Assembly (NCBI GenBank): GCA_013397795.1
Contig: VZTJ01001761.1
Location: forward strand, 560,749 to 624,748
Direction: 5' to 3'
DNA: 64,000 bases
Source of the DNA: Orthonyx spaldingii
Lineage: Eukaryota > Chordata > Aves > Passeriformes > Orthonychidae
Of this stretch, positions 1-15,500 are shown in pieces; the stretch's first letter is position 1, and the number at the start of each line of letters is the position of its first letter. The position numbers were made by a program, and so were the translations under genes. The notes beneath the pieces are model-generated. The model was not told where the DNA came from and did not search any database. It saw only the letters and a program-made list of their open reading frames with translations.

Positions 1-449
1 GGAGCCTAAAATGATTTAATTTTTGCTCTTAGCAGATTCATAACTCACTTTCTTCACTAAGGACATGTGACATTTTACACTTCATATTACAAGGGAATAA
101 ATATGAGTCCCCATTTCCCACATCCTCTCAGTTGTAAAACTTGACCTCACACTTTCCTTATTTCACACTCAACTCACGACCCCCTCCCAAGGTAGGCAAG
201 GGCACCCCTGCCCACCTTTACAATATTATGGTGTTTAAGAGACTTCCAAAGAGAGACAAAACCTGGAAAAAGCCTTGTAGCCAACCCTAATATATCTGCA
301 AATAATGCTACTGGGGACAGAGCTTCCAAAAATTATGTTTCCTCTCCAGGAAAGGAATAATGGGAGAGTGGGAAAACTACTGCCATCACTTGAGCTGCAC
401 TGCAAGACAATGCATTTCATTTGAAAGGGAAAAAGAAAAGGCAACATAC
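1..449. other. HSF2BP intron 6 (partial)
   Basis: Intronic sequence at the window edge. I looked for the next HSF2BP exon on the minus strand and saw none. No repeat is recognised. Confidence 0.6.
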
Positions 450-567
450 ACTTTGAATTTGTTACAGAGTCCTGGCTTCATGTCTCCCAGGAGGTGCATC
501 ATCGTGTCCAGTAATTCCCGACTGGAGCTGACCAGGAACTCGCGGCCACACGCCAGCGCAGCCACGT
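450..567 (-). CDS. HSF2BP: HSF2BP coding exon 6 (last one visible)
   Basis: Acceptor CCACAG, then ACGTGGCTG, completing an Asn codon across the junction. It encodes VAALACGREFLVSSSRELLD followed by a helix ending KPGLCNKFKV. The donor is GT|GTATGT, with an alternative two bases earlier. The following coding sequence (LMLMSLYN-like in human) is not found in bases 1-449, so the next exon is outside the window. Confidence 0.93.
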
Positions 568-3500
568 CTGTGGGAGAGCACAAAACATCACCATAAAACC
601 CAGGTTTCAAACGAAAGTTTATGCTAATTATCAGGACCACTAAAAAGATATGTCAGCTGTGAAGAATGAACTATGGCCTTTATATAAACTTCAGACTGCA
701 TTCACCTATGTAGCAAATACTGAACAGCACACACTGCTTGAGCTCCTTCATAATTCTGCTTTGGTAACCAAACTGTATATTCAGAATGCCCAGTGTCCCA
801 AGAGCAACACAGTAAACTGTGAAACAAAAGGCTGTGTTCATCCACAGGCAATGTGTGACTGAAGCAAAGCTGATCATTTTAGGTTCCAGTTTAAAGAAAC
901 AGGATTGCAGAGTTTTACAATCACTCGATTCAATACACCTGGCACATTACAAACTAAAATTCTTGTGAAGATCTACTCAAATTCTCTTCTCTTACCTCTC
1001 TGCAAGTGTGGCATTATTCAAGCACAAACCAAAAGACAAAATTATTTTCATAAGCTACTGCTCCAAAGCAGACTGTCCTTTATTATTTTCCCTTACACCT
1101 GTCCCATACTCAGTACAGTAGCATAATGCATCACATACTGATTTTATTACAATCTTTAATGACAACCCAACAGCTAAAAATCCCACATCCAGAAAAGCTG
1201 TTCATTGAAGGTTCACTTATTTACACAAATATCCACTGTTTCATCTACCTTGCATCACGTCTTCAATGTAATTTTAACAGTTACAGTTTCACAAAAATCC
1301 AGATGATGTATCAAACCTACACCTCACAGCCTCCCAAGCCAAGGGCAGTCATTCTACAACAGATATGTGGCTTTTTACTTATTTTCTGGCCATTAAAAAA
1401 AAAAACAAACAACTTAGTATGGAAGTCAGCTTTATTACCTTCTCTTATACAGAGAAAGTGTAGTGTGTCTGACAGTAACAAAATTTTTAATCAGTTTCAA
1501 AATCCGTAGTTCATGCCTTAAACTGGGGTTGATCTACTTGCACCATTTGCAATTTGTAATCTTGTAGATGCTGGCATTAGTGGTGATTCACAAAGCAAAT
1601 TGATGTGTACAAACTAATGTGAGCCTACAAGACTGGTACAATGGTTCTTGTCTAATTCCAGACTGAAGGATGCAACAGGGAATTTCAGAACTCAGTGGAT
1701 CTTACCTGTCTCATCCTTAGCAATGTCACAGGCTGCACAGAAGTGCCTGTAACCGAAGTGTCAGTAACAAAATTTGCTAGAGCTTTAGAAAACCAGAAAG
1801 TCACCCAAGATATCAATACTGAAAATTTAACTTTGAAAAGCTGTGTTTTCTGCAGCTTCTATAAGGCAATATACATTCCCAGTATGTGTGGAATGCTACT
1901 CTGAGACACAACATTTACTTACTTGTTACAATCCCTGCCAAAGCTAACACAAACTGATTTTCCTCAGAATCCAAATCCTGCTGTTTCATGTCTTCACTTA
2001 ATGACTTCACAAAGCTCTCCATGGTCTGGGCAGTGATTGTGAAAAACTTTACTGCTTTACTCTGCAAGTGTGGAGGAGAAGAAAGATTACACCCACTACA
2101 GCAACTAGAATTATTAGATGCTACAGTAAAATTCAACAATCTTCCAAATTATTAAAACATTCAGTTTTCAAAAAACAATAGAAAATACCAGATATTCACT
2201 GAGGGACACTTTTGATCCCCTAATATTTGAAACCATTATCTCAGAAGAAAACAGGAAACTACTCAATGCTACATTTATACATAAAACTGGAGCACTTCAT
2301 ATCTACCTCCTAAGCACACAATAATATATATCAACCAGTAGAATTAAAGCTTATTTTCAAAAGTGAGAATATCATCTCTTTGTTTTGCAGTAGCTGCACA
2401 AGGTCTTTCACATTTATCTGGCCTACTACAGTCGGTTTTGTCAAAAGCAGTTGAAGATTGGAGACTTAACATGAAATTCCTAAGAAAACCAATGAAGTAC
2501 CCAGAAAAAAAAGCAGAATTCAAATGGATTCTAGTAGGAGTCATTAATTGCTCAATACAGGATGGAGAGTAACAGGCTATGCAGAAGTTCTTTAGGAAAG
2601 GAAATGGAGGTCTCTCCTGGGTCACAGGTTGACTTAAGTCAGTGTGACATGAGAAGGAATAACCACCACAGCACAGGAGATGAACAGGAGCACAGGCTGT
2701 AATTATGGCACAGTCTTTTCCCCTCAGCTGCAACCCTGCTCCATTTGGAGCTATCTCAGCTGGCCCGAGGTGCAGTCCACAGGGAAGGATGGAGAGACCT
2801 GTTTCGGCTTATTGGTAATTCTGACTAATAAAACACTGCTGGAACTCTGTTCCACACAGAGGATGAAGGCTTTCATAACCAAAACAGTGTGGCAGAGAGC
2901 CCATAATGCTGGGTTTCCCAGAGTCTTTAATAATTTTTCCAGTTGTTTCATGAAGCAGCTGAAACTTTTAGTCATTCCCAGCAGTGACCCAATGGGAGAG
3001 TTCAAGAAATGCCTGAACTTTTATTCATTTTGTAAAGTGACTGAAAATTTTAATACTTTTGCAGAATTACTGCTTTCACAGTATGTGCAAAGCTAGTGGT
3101 AATATTTATTTATTCCTCCACTGCTGCACATTCACCACATTAAAGATGTACCATTCCTGTGAGGTGACTACAGCAAGAGGGGACAAAAAGCAAGCTCAGT
3201 CAACACAATACCTTCACAAATGATGCTGTGGCCCCAAAATTAGAGAAATGGAGGGATCACGGAGAAAGGGGATGAAAACAAGTGCTGGATGTAGTTTTTA
3301 CACTTACATGGACACCACACTTCAAAGATAGCAATTTTAACACAAATAGTGACTATTGCTCAAGACAAGAAAAAACGAAGAGCCCTACAAGTTATTATGA
3401 AAATACAAATTCATGTGGGAACGTGAGGGTACCAAGCACCCTGAGTAGTTGGTGCATTGCACAGAAAACACAAGACAACAAGAGAAACCTTCTATCTGCC

Positions 3501-6500
3501 ACTCTCTTGAGGTTTCATCCTCTCTGCTGATCCTCCTTTCCAGACAGCCACTACTTAACTAGTGCTGAGGTCCAGCAGAGACCCATCAGGTTTATAAATA
3601 GCAAACACTGCACACCCTGCACAGTCCCTTATTAACTTGACGGCATTTTCACGGGGCTGAAGAATGCCTCACCCACACGTGTTGAGATAAGGACAGTTCT
3701 GAAAGCAGCCATTAAGATGCCTGAACTCAGATGGTGCAATGAACCCTCTGCTGTCTGTGGAACTCCTGTGTGAAGGTGCCAGGTAACACAAAAAATTGCT
3801 GGCAGAAAATATAAAGTCGTTTGTCGCCATATCAGGCAACTGAAATAGGAAAACACCTTGTAGGATCCAAAATTTCTCAAGTCGAAGCAAGCCTTGATGC
3901 TGTTCTGAAATTAAACCTTCAGGTTATATTTCTATGTGAGAAGCCTGTCGTATCTGGCTGAAGCTTTTTGAAAGACATCTAAAACAATTTCATGGGAATT
4001 AATTTACTTCTTTTTCGGTACGTGCAGGTAGGAAACTTTGAAAAGTTTCTCATGGTGCTTCTCTGGATGTTTCTTCAAATTCTCTCTAGGAACACATGGG
4101 CAAAACCAGCAGGCATCTCTCCCCCACTGTCTTGAGAACTACTTGTGGCACATTTCAAATCTGCTGCTTAAGTTCTGATTTCCCCAACCCTTATGGACAC
4201 AAAAGGTGTATTGGTCCCTAACATCATTTCAGTCCAGTGGCATTACAGAACTATAAGAAAGACCTACTTCTGTATTGCTTCAAAGACTGAAAAATGCTTG
4301 GGCACTGTTCCCCAAGGCATGACACAATTCTGAATTGATGCCACCTTCCCCATGTGCTTAAATACCAGCAACAGTTTCAAAGCACCCTTGATGTTCTCAT
4401 ACATTTCTGTAGTTCACAGCACCTTCTCAGGGGAGAAGGGAAGAAGCCACAAGCTGTACAACTTGTCCCAAAATAACCCAAACCAAACATGTTGTATGAC
4501 AAATCTCCATCATCTTTTAATGACCTGACTCACTGCCAGTTGCAATCTGTGGTTGACACAATGCCACACAATCCATTTATGTTTTCCCTAGGAGTCTTGT
4601 TGCAAGCCCAGGCACGTTTCTTACAGTGTGATGTGCACCATCACAAGAAAATGATGCCCCTAAATGTTGCTGTGATAAAGAGGTACAGCAGTTCAACAGG
4701 CTTTAATGATTGCTGGAAATGACTGTCAGAAAAGTATTTTGCATTTCAAACCAACCTAAACCCCAAAGTATTGCATCTTCACAGCTGGGCTTTTTACCTT
4801 TACACAAATCTTCAGGCAACACTTTTGTTTTTAACTAGTTCAACTGAATATTAATACTTAACACTGCTTTCAATAACCAGCCTTGTTCTTTAAATCTTAA
4901 CTGCTTTATACAGTGTTTTACAGATTTTTTTTCCTTAGTTACTGCTGCTGCTTGGATTTGGAATCATCAGAAGTTATCACTAATAAGGCATCACTGTATG
5001 GCTTTCTAATATCCAATATAAAGTTGTAATTGTATTTTGGAGCACCCAACTAGAACAACTCTTACAAACACATTGGTTTACCACTTACTATAATGAACTA
5101 ATCCCATTCACTCAGCTGTTCATCATGCTGCTGAAAATCAAGCCAAAAGAAACTGTGGCATCAGTTCACTCAGATTAAATACAGCAATTCCTTCTCATGT
5201 TGGCTGTGTCAAGATTGAAAATCATATTTTTATCAGGCCTGTTCCCCTAATCCCTCCTAATTCCATCAGCTGCACTTGGCAGTGAAACTGTGGTAGTTGC
5301 AATATTACTATTGTCATTATCTGTTGTTGGTTTGGTTTTGTGGTTTGTTTTGGTTTTTTTTGAAATAGTCTACTTCTCCATGTGTAACATCGAGGATTTA
5401 ATAAAATCCATGAGCAGTGAGGGTCTCTAAATTTCCAAGAGTCACTCTCATATTAAGGCAGCATAAAGATTTAAAGCAGTTGAGAATCAATGCATCTGTC
5501 TTTTCTCCATGGAAATAGCTCCTCCAAGCTCTCTCAGGCATGGAAACTCCTACATGTGCCCAGGAACTGTTCTCTCCTTCTGTTAGCTTGTGAAGATATT
5601 TACATCGTGCTAACTGCAGCCTTGCTTCCAGTTAAGCTGTGTGTGGTGGAAAACAGATAATCCTCATTTGGTAACAAAAGAATTAATTACTGCATTTATT
5701 CATAACACTTCACAGCTCCAAGCCTTCTTAAATGAGAATGGATGGTTCCCAAAGAATGTGCAAACCAGAAAACATTTCTGCTGTCCAGATCAAGGCCAGT
5801 ACAGTGTGTTCCACAGCAAGGCCCTTATTTTAAAGGTCCTTGTTTTAAAAGCATTACCAGGGGTCAAGATTCACCTGCCATACTTACTCCTCCTAGAATG
5901 GATTTCACAGCCTCCTCATTGCTGGACACCCCCCAAAGCAAGGTGCACACTGCTGCTCCCATCTCTGTGCAGTACTCTGCCTGCTGCAGGAGCTGCTGCT
6001 TGGCCTCGTTCAGCTGCTGCCGCAGGTCCAGCTTCTCCTGGAACAGCGTAAGGAAATTTTGGTTGCACTTCATGTGTGCCACACCAAGCTTCTAGGCTAA
6101 GGGACAGAGCAAGGAACACAATTATGGCCATCTCTGAAATGGAGGGTAACCCAGAGCAGCTGCAGACACGTTCCTTCTCTCCTGAGCTATCTCTAAGCAG
6201 TGCAGGCTGACAGAAACCAGAAATTGTCCACAAGGTCAAACCAAGTGACCCCCTGAGACTGAGTGGCACCGAGAAAAGCCTGATAGGAGACATCTCCCCT
6301 TGAGCAAACAGCTCCATGTCTCTTCAAGAGAGAGGGGATTTCAGAATCAGGGGCCAGCCTTCCCTGACACCTGACAAAAGATACAGGAAACATCTCACAG
6401 GAGAGGAGGGTTGTTTTGTTTTTCAAAACAAACTTCTGCTGTAGTCAACATGGAACAGTTGCTGGCTATCTAGGATAAGCACTGTTGTCTCTTCCAACTC

Positions 6501-9500
6501 TTTTCTGTTGGCATAGTCCTGAGAAGCAGTGGCAAAGTAAGATAGAGTCTCCACAAAACACACCTAAGGTTTGAAGTTTGGAGAACCTTCCATTGCAAAA
6601 AAGCCAAGGCACCACTGTGCATCCATGAGGTTGGGATGGGACTCTGAGCAACCTGGTCTGCTGAAAGTTGTCCCTGCCCACAGCAGTGGGGTTGGAATGA
6701 GGTAACACAACCCCCAAATCCCTTCCAACCCCGACTATTCTGTGACACAATGGTTCTACGATCACTCAAGTGAGCTGCTCAGTGGTTCTTGCCACAAAGC
6801 ATAAAGAGAGAACAGATCAACCCTACAGAAGCAGAACACAATTTCCATTTGGCAGTACTTTTTTTCCAATCACATGGGAAGCTGGCTGGAAGAATATAAT
6901 GGAACTGGGTAGGATTCTAGGTCTCACTGGCTTCCTACCAGCTGTCACAGGAGCAGCAAAGCTGCTGCACTTCTCAGCTTAGAGCCAGCACAGACAGCAA
7001 GATCAAGGCAGGGATTCTGCAGTCTGTGTCTCTCGGGGTGGGAGGGGGCTCCCAACTAACTCCAGGTAGGGTGGTGTTAGACAGTGCTGCAGGGAAAGAC
7101 CAAGGCCAGTCCAGAAAAATGATGCTAATTCAAGTATGAGAAGAGAGAGAATCACAGATTGCACAATGTCAAAAAACAGAAGAATCTTAGCCCATTTTAC
7201 AGACACAGGATTTTCAAATTCACTGCAGAAAACACCTTCCTCAGCTCAGCCTTCCCAGTGTGTTTGGCTATCAGGAGGAAGTATGGGGGAATGAGAAGGA
7301 ATCTTTTCTATGTCAATTTTGAAACCAACTAAACAGAACAAGACTTTCAACCATGTATTGCCATCAAGACTTTAAAATAAGTATCTTGTTGGTTTCGGGG
7401 TTCACCTCAATGCTTCATGTTGAGGGTTTGAAAAGAACAGAAATGTAAACTCATCTGAAAATTTACATAATATGGTGTCAACCAGTACAGAGCTGCCTGT
7501 GCTCTGTCACCAGTTACCTACTGAGCCTCCTGATCACACCTAGCAGCCTGATTTGCACTGCTGCTGATGGAACATGCAGGTGAGGATTTGTAAAGCTCAA
7601 TTTCTCAAGTAGATTTCTGTGCGTATTTACTCTCTGGGGTCTCTCTCACCTGTATATGCAGAAGACTGACACTTGCTGTTGATTCCACAGGCAGAGCCTC
7701 CCAGGAAAAGTCTCTTATTTCTTAATACTTTGATCATTTTTAGGCAAATTAGCCAAATTCCATCTTTTACATGACTCACTGCCAGGCCTATCAGCTTTTC
7801 TGCCACCATGTGCACCCACAAAATGTCCTCAGTCATCTTCCTGCCTAATCCCTATATTCTCCCTGTCTTTTCCACACTGTCCTAGTCTTAGGGAAATGTA
7901 TCTTTAATACATTTCATTTGCATTTGGATGCTAATACTGAGTAAGACATAAAACCCAATAATACCCAACCTAGATCCCCCAACAAGCATGCAAAGCCAGC
8001 AGAAGAAATGCCAGAATTTTTAAATAGATCAAAAGCAGCATCAGAACAAAGATATGAGGCAAGGAAAACAAAATAGTGCATTCAAGAGCCAGGAAAATAA
8101 ATGGAGCCTGCAAAAGCAAATAACCTGGCTGGAAGCAACACTCCTAAGAGTTCACATCACCAAATAATCCCTGTGCTATGCAACACCACCATCTTCAGGA
8201 AAAGGTCAAGGCAGGAGAACACAGCAGTGCCCAAGTATGGAACTACAAAGAGACAGACAGAGAAGACATTAGCCAAGAACAACATGTGCACTTCAAGTTT
8301 TGCTCAGGTTCAGAAAGCACAGCAATTCCCTCATCAGTGATACAGCTCTGCACAGAGGATTTGGAATGCAAAATGTTGATTTAGGACGGCCTCAGAAAAA
8401 GACACTGCTCAATCAGAAATGCATTTATTTCATGTTTGTTTCAGTGAATCATTTTCTTCTCCTTCAGAAGATAAATATGTAGAAAATAATTCAGAAACTC
8501 TACACAAGGATGCCTAGAGCAGAACAGCAAGCAAATGAAAAACACCAGGAAAGTGATTCACAGGAACAAAACTCACACATAAACACACAACATCTTCTTG
8601 TATCCTGAAGAGCTAAAGGACTTCACAACATCACGAGCACAATCCACTCAAATACATCTTCCTGGCATTTAAGAGAACCCCTTCAGACAACTGCCACACA
8701 CTGCATAGCAGCAATGACATGAAGAGAACTTTGAGCAGGAACCAAAACAACTACTCCTAGTAAACTATCCATACTTTAAGTAAAACTCATCCAATAGAAA
8801 TCATAAACCCAAACCACCTGCTCTTTATTTCGTAGCATTAACAAGAATAATGGGTGGGACTCACTTCATTAAAATCTAAAGCAATAACAATCAGTCTCTT
8901 ACAGGGATTTTATCCTGGGTGCCTACACAACTGAAGACCTCAGTGCACAGCAAAACAAACTGTGTACCTGTTGCTGAACTGTAACAGCTAGCCCAGAAGA
9001 TATTTATTTTGAAATAAGGAATATCCACATTGACAACTATTCCATCATGCCAAACTTCATTCCAGAGTGACTTTTCTGTGCAGATGTGAACTAAAAGTGC
9101 ATATCTGAACTCTTCCTTATTCCTCTTCAGAAATGAAATAAGTTTTGTAGGTTCGTGTGTCTTTGTGCAATCCCAAGGCTGGCAAATGCCAGCTGTAGAA
9201 CCCCAACAACGTGAGTTTCTGCTGATAATTGAAGATGGCTCCAAGGAAATGCACTTTTGCAACAAATAATCACCACTGATTCTCACAGACTCATTTGAAC
9301 TCAAATGACTTCACAGCCTGAGCAGTCACAGTCTTTGCTATTCCTTCCTTGTTAAGAATCTCCCCTCTCATAATCACTAAATACAATATTGACAGAGCAA
9401 AAGGAGCCCTGAAATTGCTCTTTGATTCTCAGTTGTACATGGCAATTGGATCAATAGATGCTTTGAGAAAGGCTATTAACACTAAACAAAGGTGCACAGC

Positions 9501-12500
9501 TCACAGCAAACCAAGAGAGGCTGCTTTCATACTGCACATTGCACTGCTTAAATTATCTTCCATTGTCCTCTTTGCAAATGTGTTATAGCAATGTTAAATT
9601 CAAAAGAATTGATTCTGTGAAGGACCTTTCCATTCCAGCTATACCACAACCTTCACCAATACCCAGTGCTTTATTTCATCTTGTTAATATAAATTAAATG
9701 CTTGATTTTTAAATTCACATGCACCAGAAAAAGTCCTGCCAAGAACCCATAACACAACTCCATATAACTGCACTCCACAGAGTCTGGAAGCTGAGAGAGA
9801 TCCCTGCAGCTGTGCAGGACCCTGCACTGCAGTGTGAGACAGTTGGTACCTCTGTTTGTACACACTGACTTCATTCTGGTACTGCATCTTACTGTATTTT
9901 GCCTGGTTACAATATTGACCCTTTTGCTCTAGAAATACCAAGGGGGGGTTGGAAAATCAGTTATGACCTTAGAGGTTTTCTTTTCCTCACCACCTGACTA
10001 CATGGACAGACATCCCAGATTGTTTCTGAGACTGAGGATTCATTTTGGGGCATGAACATGAAAATTTTATCATTGCTGCTTTTGTTATTCAAACTCAAAC
10101 ACACAGATATCAACATTCTGGCAGGAAATCTACCTTCTTCTCTCTCATGCAGTCTGCCTGGGCCGTTTCCAGACGGGCTCTGAAGTGTTCACAATCCATT
10201 CTCAGCTGCTCTATTTCCTCCTCCTTTTTCTCCAGGTCTGTGACAGGATAAATCAGATAAAAAAAAGAAGGAACACGTTATGACCATCGGGCCTGCACTA
10301 AAGCAAATGCAACGTTACTGAGGTGCCTCAGCCCTTTGCTTGTGCGAGATCACCTCCCCGTGGCTGAAGGGGAATCTCACAATTTGCTGTGTGACAACAG
10401 CTCTGAGAAACTAAACCAACACGTTTATGATTTCAAAGAATCACATCTAGCTGTAAAATACTGAGGACTGAGAAGATTTTTGAACATTTACTCAATTTTC
10501 TACTTTCTTTGTTTTCACGATGGTTTTTATGAAAATTCCATGAGTGGAATTTCACCTAAGTCAGAGACTAGATCAAAAACATAAGAAAAATACCAACATC
10601 AGTCAAAAGTATTTCAATCTACAATTTACAACTTACAAGGATAGCAAGAATGAAAAACAATGATTCCAAACAAATTAATATTTATAAAGGGGTATAAGCA
10701 ACCCAGGTTGTGAAAGGTGTCCCTGCCCATGGCAACAGGGTTAAAACTGGATCACATTTAAGATCTCTTCCAACCCAACCCATTCTGTGATTCTATGATT
10801 ATAAACTATTGAAACATTATGTCAGTTACATGCAAATTTCACGATTCCCGTAAAAATTAATTTCTGATGTTATCATAATTTCAACATTTCTGATGTTATC
10901 AGAAATTTATTCCAATTTATGTTTTTTATTTTAGTGAACAGAAATCAAGTTAAAAGTTCTCTATTTCACCAGCAAGATGCCTGTTTTAAAAAATTCCCCT
11001 CAAAAGATATTTTTAACAATAGTTGTGTATTGTATTTTACTTTAAAAAGCACACTTCTGGTTGCTTAGTATTTATACTGAAAAAAGGAAACATGTTTAAG
11101 TAGTTCCAAAAAGTAAAATCCAAGTAGGATCTATTGTAACCTTGGTTAATTTAAAAAAAACAAATTACACCCCACTTTAAACACCATACCCCTGAACATG
11201 ACAGTTTGGTCTATGGCTTAACCCACTTTAAATACTTCCTCTAATATGTGACAGTATTTTTTTTAATGTAATTACCAAAAACTGTATCAAATTCTATCCT
11301 AAAAAGACAACATCATTAAAAACTACCCAAACACATTCTTATTAACTAAAGGGCTTGGTTTCTGGCATTTTATTTAGTAATTCTATGTGATTTGAAAATA
11401 AATTCCTTCCTGTTTTGGTCCTAATTGACAATTTTATCATCTTAAATATACACACAATGCTTTGAGTAGCAGGTAGAAAAGGAGAAAAGCTGTTTGTGGC
11501 TGTTTTATCTGAAGAGGTGGAACATATTTCCACTCATATTTCCACTTGTGTGATTCTAAGCCAGCAACATGTTTTAGCAGAAAGCAAAGAGACAAGGCTT
11601 AACGTCTCTGAGCACTCACTTCTTTTCAAAGGAAAAGAATGAAGGGGGGGATGGATTCACTGAGGTTTTAGGATAACTCTGGTCAGTGGCAGGAAACGTC
11701 CCTTCTGTCAAGTGAAGAAAATTCAGTTTCATGCACTTCTGACTGTGTGGGTGTGAGTCCTAAGCAGTTGACAGCAAGATGTCTTGAGCAGGAGGAGAAC
11801 GTGCTCTGCTTATCTACAGCAGGCCAAGAACCTGTTCATCCCTGCCAGGTAAGATCACCCAGTGAAAATCTCTGTCCCTGCAAGGAAACAAGCTCTCCAG
11901 AAAGAGAAGAATCACTTCCAGCCTTTGAGGGGATGGATCCAACCTGAATCCAGCCAGCAGACACACAAAGATGCTATATCCTTCACCAGCAGACTTCAAA
12001 GGTCCTGGAACCAAACCCAAGCCAGACAGGGAATAATTTTGACTACTGAGTGTTAACACAGGGCAACCTGTACTTTTTAAAGGGCTTCAGATAAAAGAAG
12101 GATGTGTCAACGTCCTCTAAGGTATCACAATGTTTTATATAGAAGAAGAAAGGACAACAGTGGAAAAGAGTGCTGAAAAGAGACTTCCTTCTAGCTGTTC
12201 CTCATTTGTGGGAACTCCCCTGCTATGCCCAGTCAGCTCTCCCAGTTGTGTCTTTGCTCTGAAGAGAAAGAAGCAGCTTTCACTACAAACTTGGGTAAGC
12301 AAAAAGAAATAATAAATGGCACCTTTTTATAAAGAGGGAATATGTAACTCCACCACTGCAATGCTAATCAGACTCTGAAAAGAAGCAGCACTTGCTCCCA
12401 AGACAGAGACTCAAAAGCAGAACAAGGCAGTGGGCACAAGAAAGGAGGCCCCCATTTCAGGTGTGAGTTAGACTCGTTCTCACCCACAGAAAGTTATAGG

Positions 12501-15500
12501 TCATGTCAGGAGATCTTCTGGACCAGAGACCTAATGTCAAAGCTCTGGGAGGTGAAGAACTGAGTACAAAATGGATGAATGCCAACAAGTGATGGAATCC
12601 CAATTCTACTGCTCCAAATGCCAGATCAATGATAAATGCTACTTTTAACACATCCCCAGTGGAGCAAGTTCCACTAAACATATCCATAACAACACAGAAA
12701 AATTGCTGGAGCTGTATTTCTAAGACTCCTGGAGCTAAGCACTCTTCCTGAGAAGGGTTATAAGAACAAAACAGAACTCTCTTTTCAAAATGAATAATTA
12801 CCCTGGCAAAAATCTTAATCAAGATGCTGAGAGCAGCCTGAAGAGTGAGTGTAGGCCACACTGAGCACTGCCAGCTCAGATCTCAGACATAACCCCTGGG
12901 AAGCCACAGGAAATGGGTGTCCTAGTGATCTACACAGAGCAGTGAAACATGCAAAGATCTCCAGGTTTCTCAAAGCTGTTCAAGACTCCATCAATCTCAC
13001 AACCAAACGGGCCAGAGGTGTTGAAAGACTTTGACTCTGAACTGCACTTCTTGAGGAGCAGGAGACTCTGCTCCTCAACACTTCACAGTACCTAGAAAAC
13101 TGCAACAGCTGATGGAAGCCTGGAGATGTACAAATCACACATCAGGCTTCTGTAAGAACAACCTCAAAAAATATCTCTAGGAGCTGCCAGGACTCCTGCA
13201 AGCTTCACATGCCACAGCAAGAGGCTGTATGTAGCAAACAGCACCATTCTGAGAGTGAGGGCTGCTTGTGTCCAACCTTTACTGATCTGTAAGCTCCAAA
13301 GCCTCCTTTCAGTCAGCTTATTTCATGCTGCAGAGGTAGCAGAAGACTGGAGCAGCAAAAATCACCGCCTGACCTGTCGAGCTGTAGGGCCACAGGATGA
13401 CCAGAGCCTGAATAAATATTCAAATGACCTCATCACCTGCCAGAGAAATCTCCACTGTGGAGACAGACTCAAGAGAATTCAAAGGCTGGCTCAGCCTCAG
13501 GTCCTCCCCCAGAGGACACAGAGAATGCTGGGCAGCCAGCAGAACATTTCAAGGAGTTTTAAAATCCCCATGTTGATGCCATGAGCCTGCTCTGGATGGC
13601 CCTGACAGTGTCTCCTTGATGAACCTGAGGATGAGTGAGAGAAATCTTGAGACTGGACATGGATGTAAGCAGGTAAAAACTAATTGAGGATCTTTTCTGA
13701 GCAAAGTGACCTTTTGAAAAACAGAATGCTTTTGCCTTTTCTCAAAGGGAAACCACATTTTTTTCTGATACAGCTTCCCTTACTGCCTGAACTATGTATG
13801 TTTTTATCCAGAGTAAAATATTTTTAAAGATTAATTTGACATGTCTGATTACTCCTAAGGCAGCCTGTAATTTTCTTCACTACAAACACATTAATTTACT
13901 GAAGCAGCCACTGAACAACACAGTCGAATCTGGAATAGCTCCACAAACTCTACAACTATTTCTGGGGCACAACAGTTTGTTCTAAGCAGTTCTGGCAGAA
14001 ACTGCAAGAGCTTGTAAGATGGTGCTACTCACTTGATTCAATAGCATCCAGCTTCTGGAATGTCCCCAGGATATCTCCATTTACTATTTTGGGTAAGAAA
14101 TCCCGCAGTTGCATAACTTCAGTTGTCAGCCTTTCCAAATCCCTCCTCCTAACTTTTACAAATTCCTCTTTGGTCTCGGCCTTCTGAAATAAAACAACAA
14201 AACAAAACAAAACAAACCAACAGCCAACCAAAGACACTGTTACAGCCCTGTAGTGTTTTTCTCCTTAAATTTCTTTTCTTGGACAAAAATATTTCTCTCT
14301 GTGACATCATTTCAGAAATATGTGACTTTCTAACAGAGAACTATCCAGCAATCAAACTCAAAAGTCTCTGAGGTGGACCCTTTGACTGTAATCTTAATTT
14401 CTGCCTCTCTGGCCTAAAGTAAATCATATTACCTCTCTGCATCTGTTTCCTAACCCAAAATGAGTCCAATGCACCCAAGAATGCTGCAAAAATTAACACT
14501 CACATTTTAAAATGTGAGCAGCTCTGCTTATGCCAAGCTGTTGTTTCATGACTGTCGTAAAGGATACGATTACTCAGCTTTTTAATTAATTCAAACATTT
14601 GCAAGATCCTCAGTCCTAAACTACAACAACTCTTCTGGAGGAAACTGTACTATTTTTCAAACAAATTTATCTTTTGTGAAGACCAAAAATTATTTGCAGC
14701 CATCTGCAACTCAATCTCACATAAATAATTTAATGCCAAGGTAAGACAGAAAATGTTTGCTAGTTTCCTCTCCTGCCAAACTATAGCTATAAAATAATTT
14801 TTACTCCATGTTCCAGTAGAATGTGTGTTAATTTTAAAATTACAGAGCAATTTTTGTAAAAAAAAAAAAACCATAAATCCCAATTTCTGATGTACGTACA
14901 TGTGCACACTCCTGGATCTTAAAAAAGGCTGCCACGTACATATCAGCATAAAGAAGGTTTTAACATATTTTGACTGAAACATCAATCACTTGATATGCTT
15001 TCAGAAAGCAAAGTTATATCTTAGTACTGCTTTGCACTGCATTGAGAACAGTGATGAAAAAATGAGATCTTTTAGGTATCACATCTTATTCCAGAGGGAA
15101 GAGGGTAACAAACCAAAACCTCATCTCCTACAGGTACAAAATGTGCCATCCCCACAGTCCTCTCAAGACCAGACACACAAGACAAATGGAGGTCATCCTC
15201 TCCAACCACTCCTTTCAACTCTTTCTGCTTCCCTATTTCCTCAAGTTGAACATTTCCTTTCACTCTTGCTTCATACTCTATTTCTTTCCCAGCTGTCATT
15301 CAAACCCAGAGAGTTTTGGTACAGGTCAGTCCCACCTTTGCCAGTTCAGAGGTATCAGAGCTGCAATGAAGGTATGGAAGGAAGATTTTGCTTTAATTTG
15401 AACTGCAAGCTCTAAGTTCCATTTAGAAAGTGTTCATGGCGAAGTTTGTAGGGCCAAGTAGCACCACATGGCATGACTCTAGAAAAATTCAACTCATCTA

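Noticed and set aside
5320..5360. T/G-rich TTTTGG stretch as telomere-like or G-quadruplex sequence
   Set aside because: Irregular spacing with mostly GG pairs; simple low-complexity sequence is enough to explain it.
11747..11848. Exon-like piece ending in TGCCAG|GTAAGA within HSF2BP intron 2
   Set aside because: It is on the strand opposite to HSF2BP, has no partner exon and no familiar peptide. A lone donor match is expected by chance.
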